64,000 bases of DNA from Polytrichum commune (taxonomy: Eukaryota; Streptophyta; Polytrichopsida; Polytrichales; Polytrichaceae): assembly GCA_950295325.1 (NCBI GenBank), contig OX485806.1, forward strand, positions 45,317,169-45,381,168, written 5' to 3'. Positions 59,162-64,000 of the stretch are shown here, piece after piece. A program made the position numbers and the translations under genes. Under the pieces are notes generated by a model, which worked only from the letters and a program-made list of their open reading frames with translations, was not told the DNA's origin and made no database searches. Positions within the stretch are counted from its first letter, which is position 1. Each line of letters opens with the position of its first letter.

Positions 59162-60159
59162 ATGATAGAGATGAATACTAGGTCGAGAGCGAGAGCAGAT
59201 CAAGAAGTTAGGAGGAACATTGAAAAGCAGAGGCGTATTGAGAGAAGGCAAAGGTTAGAATCAAGGGAGAGGATTGGAACGCCGTATAACTTGCGGACAA
59301 CAATGGGTAGGCGAGGAGTTAAATCTTCCAGGGCCACAGCTAGAGGATCTGAAGGGGAAAAACCATTTGATGTTTCAGCGGTAGATCCAGTAGTTTTATT
59401 TCCTGTATCGGAGGAAGAAAACCAAGTTGACAAAGGGGGAAGTGAGGTGATGTTTATGTGCTATCATAATTATATTTCTTTAAGTGCAATGATATAATTA
59501 ACTTTGTGGACAGTAAGTTACAACATTTGAGACCCAAAATATTCCATTGCCGTGTGGGCAATATTATCGGCTCACATTTGTTGTTGAATCTGGAATATGA
59601 CTTCGACTTGGCTTTGACATTTGGAACAGGGCATGACCCAGACAAAGGAACAACTTGGTGCAGCCTCGACTATCTCAACATCGGATCAACTGAGCAGCAG
59701 GTTTGCAAAGATTGTTTCAATTGCTGAATTTGAGGGTTTTTGGTATAGGTTAAGGTTTCGCTTTCAATGATAACACTTTATGTGGAGTACAGCATACCTA
59801 CTAAGCACAGGGCATATTTATTGAACAGAGCCTTGCCGAATTCGATGAGGACGCTGATGTAGTTGATTTATGCGAAGCCAGCATGGACAACAACGAGCAT
59901 CAATTTGGGGAAGAGGTACGATGTCAAACCATAAACCAAAATCTGCCGTCTTTCTCGAATGTGGTTGAATGGTGTAGACTCGTATAAGGGCAAAGATGAA
60001 TTTTGGCTTATGGGTTTGATTTGGTATGTGCTGAGTTCAACATTGCAGCTTGTTTAGGGGCATTCGGGTCCGAACCCAGTCTGCAAACATTACAGTTTGA
60101 TAGGGTTAGTTGGGGATGTGGATACCCATTTTACTGACAGAGCTCGACGCTTACTGGTA
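59162..60159 (+). pseudogene. 5-prime exons of a plus-strand gene divergent from the MULE
   Basis: Exons with phase-0 borders are 59162-59446, 59518-59700, 59829-59915 and 60049-60159. The first encodes a basic N-terminus (MNTRSRARADQEVRRNIEKQ) suited to nuclear localisation. The second contains HCRVGNIIGSHLLLNLEYDF, and the third is acidic. In the fourth, TAG at 60055-60057 interrupts the frame (V-stop-G-H-S-G-P). Open sequence resumes at about 60165-60320. I do not recognise a domain here. The exons probably belong to the same gene as 62303-63967, with the two minisatellites in an intron between them. Confidence 0.5.
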
Positions 60160-60359
60160 GTAAGGTAACAACCGGGGAGGTAGAAAACGCCGCTTCTAGC
60201 ATGGATTCTGACTTAGAGGCATTCAATCATAATCCTACACATGGTAGCTTCGCGACACTGGCTTTTCAACCAAGCGCAATGACTAATTACGTGAATCAAC
60301 GGTTACTCTCGTACCTTAGTTGAATTACTATTGCGGCACCGCGCATCAGTAGGGTAAAA

Positions 60360-60370
60360 CTAACCTGTCA

Positions 60371-60401
<31 letters not shown>

Positions 60402-60441
60402 ATTGGTGGGGAACAATCCAACACTTGGTGAATTCTGCTCG

Positions 60442-60476
<35 letters not shown>

Positions 60477-60731
60477 CGTTGCTATGAACGCTTGGTCGCC
60501 GCTTGCCGTCTGTGTGGCAGGCTCGATGTCTGTCTCTTTCAAGTTAGGTTGATAGAGTACTTCTTTATGTAAAGAAATAGAGTAGGGTCTTGGCTTCAAC
60601 CTGCCAATTTTGAGTCTTGTCTGAAACGCGGATTGAAGACGCAGAGGAGGTTGGGCCGGCAGAGTCGGTTGTGGGGATTCTTTACAGTCTAAACTATGTT
60701 GGAACATGTGAGTTTGGGGGGGGACCATCAA
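60360..60731 (-). CDS. possible minus-strand exon, unknown product
   Basis: The 123-codon frame has coding-like composition (Pro/Gln/Ser-rich, SMSALPIIVEQNSPSVGLF) and ends at a GTTAGT donor-like site. It could be an exon of a degenerate gene or an accidental frame. I recognise no domain. Confidence 0.25.
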
Positions 60732-61455
60732 TTCTTTGCCTTTCAGTTTGATATCAGTCTTGTTTCAGGTTGTAGGATTGATAGGTTTCTGATTAGGGGG
60801 GGAGTTAGGGTGAGTGCTTTTGGTTTTATTTCTAAGTTCTTCCATCAAGCTTGAAGCCTTCATTATGTACATTAGGGCCCGAGCATCATTTCTTTGCCTT
60901 TCAGTTTGATATCAGTCTTGTTCCAGGTTGTAGGATTGATAGGTTTCTGATTAGGGGGGGAGTTAGGGTGAGTGCTTTTGGTTTTATTTCTAAGTTCTTC
61001 CATCAAGCTTGAAGCCTTCATTATGTACATTAGGGCCCGAGCATCATTTCTTTGCCTTTCAGTTTGATATCAGTCTTGTTCCAGGTTGTAGGATTGATAG
61101 GTTTCTGATTAGGGGGGGAGTTAGGGTGAGTGCTTTTGGTTTTATTTCTAAGTTCTTCCATCAAGCTTGAAGCCTTCATTATGTACATTCGGGCCCGATC
61201 ATCATTTTTTTGCCTTTCAGTTTGATATCAGTCTTGTTTCAGGTTGTAGGATTGATAGGCTTCTGATTAGGGGGGGGGGGTTAAGGTGAGTGCTTTTGGT
61301 TTTATTTCTAAGTTCTTTAATCAAGCTTGAAGCCTTCATTATGTACATTAGGGCCCGACCATCATTTTTTTGCCTTTCAGTTTGATATCAGTCTTGTTTC
61401 AGGTTGTAGGATTGAAAGGTTTCTGATTTAGGGGGGGTTAGGGTGAGTGCTTTTG
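60730..61455. repeat. minisatellite, five 158-bp units
   Basis: TTTGCCTTTCAGTTTGATAT recurs at spacings of 158, 158, 158 and 160. Units also share GTGAGTGCTTTTGGTTTTAT and CATCAAGCTTGAAGCCTTCA. Copies are very similar, so the expansion is recent. Confidence 0.92.
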
Positions 61456-62130
61456 GCATCACTTTGATAGGCCATATCTCTTAGTCATTTCATTCCCTTG
61501 GTTTGAGACTTTGTGACCTTTTAGGTGCTCATGTTAGCTTTCTAGGGATGTATGGATCTCTCCATTTGAAGTTTTCAAGTAGAAATTATGGACATTTGAA
61601 CGCAGGGTGGTCATGCTGGAATGGTATGCCGTTGACGGCATCACTTTGATAGGCCACATCTCCTAGTCATTTCTTTCCCTTGCTTTGAGACTTTGTGACC
61701 TTTTAGTTGCTGATGTTAGCTTTCTAGGGATGTATCGATCTCCTTATTTGAAGTTTTCAAGTAGAAGTTATGGACATTTGAACGCAGGGTGGTCATGCTG
61801 GAATGGTATGCCGTTGACGGCATCACTTTGATAGTCCACATCTCCTAGTCATATTTTTCCCTTGCTTTGGGACTTTGTGACCTTTTAGTTGCTGATGTTA
61901 GCTTTCTAGGGATGTATGGATCTCCTCATTTGAAGTTTTCAAGTAGAAGTTATGGACATTTGAACGCAGGGTGGTCATGCTGGAATGGTATGCCGTTGAC
62001 GGCATCACTTTGATAGGCCATATCTCTTAGTCATTTCATTCCCTTGCTTTGAGACTTTGTGACCTTTTAGTTGCTGATGTTAGCTTTCTAGGGATATATG
62101 GATCTTCTCATTTGAAGTTTTGAAGTATCC
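61456..62130. repeat. minisatellite, four 182-bp units
   Basis: CATCACTTTGATAG occurs at 61457, 61639, 61821 and 62003. Units end with GGTATGCCGTTGACGG. The array directly follows the unrelated 158-bp array. Confidence 0.92.
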
Positions 62131-62302
62131 ATTTGAACTTTATAATACCATTCATTTTCAAATACTGGGTCTGCTGTACATTATAAATTTGGTGTTGTTT
62201 GGGTAAAGTTGTTTGGGTAAGTTGGGAGCATTCACTAACTTTCTAGTACCTTTAATTTTTAAACATTGAATCTGGTGGAACTTGAATCGGTTGTAGTGAC
62301 AC

Positions 62303-63967
62303 TTGATGCAATATTTGGGCGACTTGAAGATAGTTATTGAGTCTTTAGCCACTCTGCTTGAACAGGAGGCATCAACAGCTTATCCACGTGATTCACCAGT
62401 TCAACCTTCGGTTGTCGCTATTGCGGACACAGATATGGAGGACGATGGAGGAGAGGACCAGGATGAGTCCCACAACGACGATGAGTTGTTTGGAGATGAC
62501 GAGGACGAGATTCGAACCAGACAGAAATTAAACTCCGTTGCCACCATTTCCAGCTTGAGATTCCAGCCAATTTCAGTTTCACGCTTTTCGATTCTACTTT
62601 GCAAGTTGGTTGCCATGCCTTTTGTGAGGCCGACCCTCCAGAGTGATCTCGATAAGCTTGAACAAGAGTTTGTTCATGGCTATCGTGATGGGGCTGCAGT
62701 GTTCTACGTTACATTGACTGATGAACATGGAAGTACTCAGGAGGTTACATCTCTGGTGAAGGAGAATTGGGGATCCATCTGGAATGCGCAGAATTAGGAA
62801 TTCAACAGGTATCTCCTATCGGTACCTGAACTTTCACATATGAAGAATCTTATGTTTTTTGTCTGTGATGGTAATCACAGACGCCAAGCATGGCTTAACC
62901 ATATTGACGGCTTTCATAAGAATGATCCTTCCTGGCATTTTAGAGTGGACTCCATTCTCCTCAACACGAAGGACAAAATCGGCTTGGTTATGCAAGTGAT
63001 GCACACGATCAACAAGTAAGTGTGATTTTCAGCGTTTTGATTATCTTTGAGGTTGTTCCTGAATTCGAAACATTTTCATGTATGTATTGTTGTGTTTCAG
63101 GCACACCGAGGACTCCCATGTCAGAACGAACACTGTCCACACGCTATTCAGAGTTAGGAAATATGGAAAAATGGATATTGAGAAACTGAAGGACGTGTTG
63201 TCACCAGCTGACTTCATGCGTTGTAAGCGTGACCAAAAGAAAACATGGTACACCTTACCTTTGAATGTTTTCGCCTCCTTCATCTTTCAGGTGAGTGCAC
63301 TTGTTCCTTTTGATTTAAAGTACTGTGCTTCACTCATTTTGATTAAATGTGTAGTTCGTTGAGAGTACTGAAGTTCTTTGTTTAAGGATTCTTCATAACA
63401 TGAATGTGGATTATTCGCAGCACGAACTAACTTGTGGATAATTGGCAGCATGAAATAAGCATGGCTTCTGACGAAGGTGTCCGCCAGCTTGTTGAGCAGT
63501 CTGATGTGGTTGTATCTCCTGCTCAAAAAGCGGCCGCGATGAAGTCCGCAGTGGACAAAGGATGTATTTCATTGCGTCAGAAGATGGGAAAACTGGTCGC
63601 GGTTGCAAATCCAGACCTCACTGATGGTTGGTTTGATGAGGTAAGTTCCATTCCTTAAATCCAGTGTTTTATCAGGTTGATCATTCTGAATTTGATTTCA
63701 AGATACCTGCTTTGTCCATTTTTAATGAGGACGTTTGTAATTGGGTAGATTGAACGGCTTTATGCCAATAATTCAATATCTCCAGAGCTCAACTTGAAAA
63801 AACTTCAGCTAATTGCTACGTCAAGAGCATCCCCGATTTTCAAAATCAAGTGGCTTCAATACATAAACGCCTCTGCCGCAACTCGAGAGGCAAGAAGAGT
63901 TCATGCGAAGCCCGTTACCGAAGAAAAGCTTTCAATTTTCCTAGCAAAGGGATGCTGGTGGGCTGGG
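62303..63967 (+). pseudogene. ParB-like (DGNHR) gene, exons continuing past the window
   Basis: Phase-consistent exons are about 62303-63015, 63101-63290, 63449-63640 and 63749-63967. An acidic linker (62430-62510) leads to PTLQSDLDKLEQEF, then LMFFVCDGNHRRQAWLNHI at about 62850-62905. D-G-N-H-R-x2-A resembles the D/E-G-x-H/R-R-x2-A motif of ParB-like and sulfiredoxin-fold proteins, which in bacteria act in partition, as nucleases, or fused to DNA methyltransferases. Downstream exons are helical and charged (SISPELNLKKLQLIATSRAS) without a domain that I recognise. TAG at 62795-62797 interrupts the first exon in frame, although the sequence on both sides is continuous. It is therefore a young pseudogene, unless the stop is an error. 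The ParB assignment rests on one motif. Confidence 0.55.
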
Positions 63968-64000
63968 GTATGAATATCTTGAAACTTCAGTATTTTCCAA

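Overview
The window is nuclear DNA of a streptophyte plant. The evidence is one intron-rich host gene of the plant GPI1/PIG-Q type, a Ty3/gypsy LTR element, a MULE-type transposase gene with a SWIM zinc finger, and a pogo/Tigger element. I cannot name the species. The mix of transposon families, including a pogo element and genes resembling bacterial ParB and beta-class DNA methyltransferases, suggests a non-seed plant or a charophyte relative more than a flowering plant; this is inference. Most of the sequence is repeats and decaying mobile elements.

Layout. 1-2070: no recognisable gene. 2073-4931: a pogo/Tigger element with matching terminal inverted repeats, TA target duplication and a broken transposase on the minus strand. 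4934-9270: AT-rich dispersed repeats, then a GC-richer stretch without a convincing gene. 9275-9975: a decayed fragment of the same MULE family that is seen much more completely at 43-58 kb. 10180-18730: a large satellite whose units are punctuated by a 20-bp interrupted palindrome. 18752-21141: a recently broken multi-exon gene resembling a beta-class N4C/N6A DNA methyltransferase, bordered on both sides by the satellite. 21300-31930: satellite remnants, dispersed repeats and MITE-like copies. 32020-39525: a GPI1/PIG-Q gene with phase-consistent exons, the only clearly functional host gene. 39526-43340: nothing firm apart from a possible solo LTR.

43342-58752 is a nested structure. A minus-strand MULE gene (DDE-like core, SWIM finger, C-terminal PIP-box-like peptide) is interrupted by a 560-bp MITE with an 8-bp target duplication, and by a 9872-bp gypsy element with 1930-bp LTRs that look identical. 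The gypsy has lost nearly all of reverse transcriptase and RNase H, so it must have been mobilised in trans.

59162-63967 holds exons of a plus-strand gene, continuing beyond the window, with a ParB-like D-G-N-H-R motif. It is divergent from the MULE gene, and TATA boxes face both ways. Two minisatellites (158-bp and 182-bp units) sit between its two exon groups.

The most unusual material is (1) the palindromic satellite, whose 2-nt asymmetric centre flips while the flanks stay fixed, (2) the methyltransferase-like pseudogene with catalytic motif DPPY replaced by DMPE, and (3) the ParB-like gene. Genes (2) and (3) could be two ends of one transposon-borne ParB-methyltransferase family. That link is an inference which a search could test.
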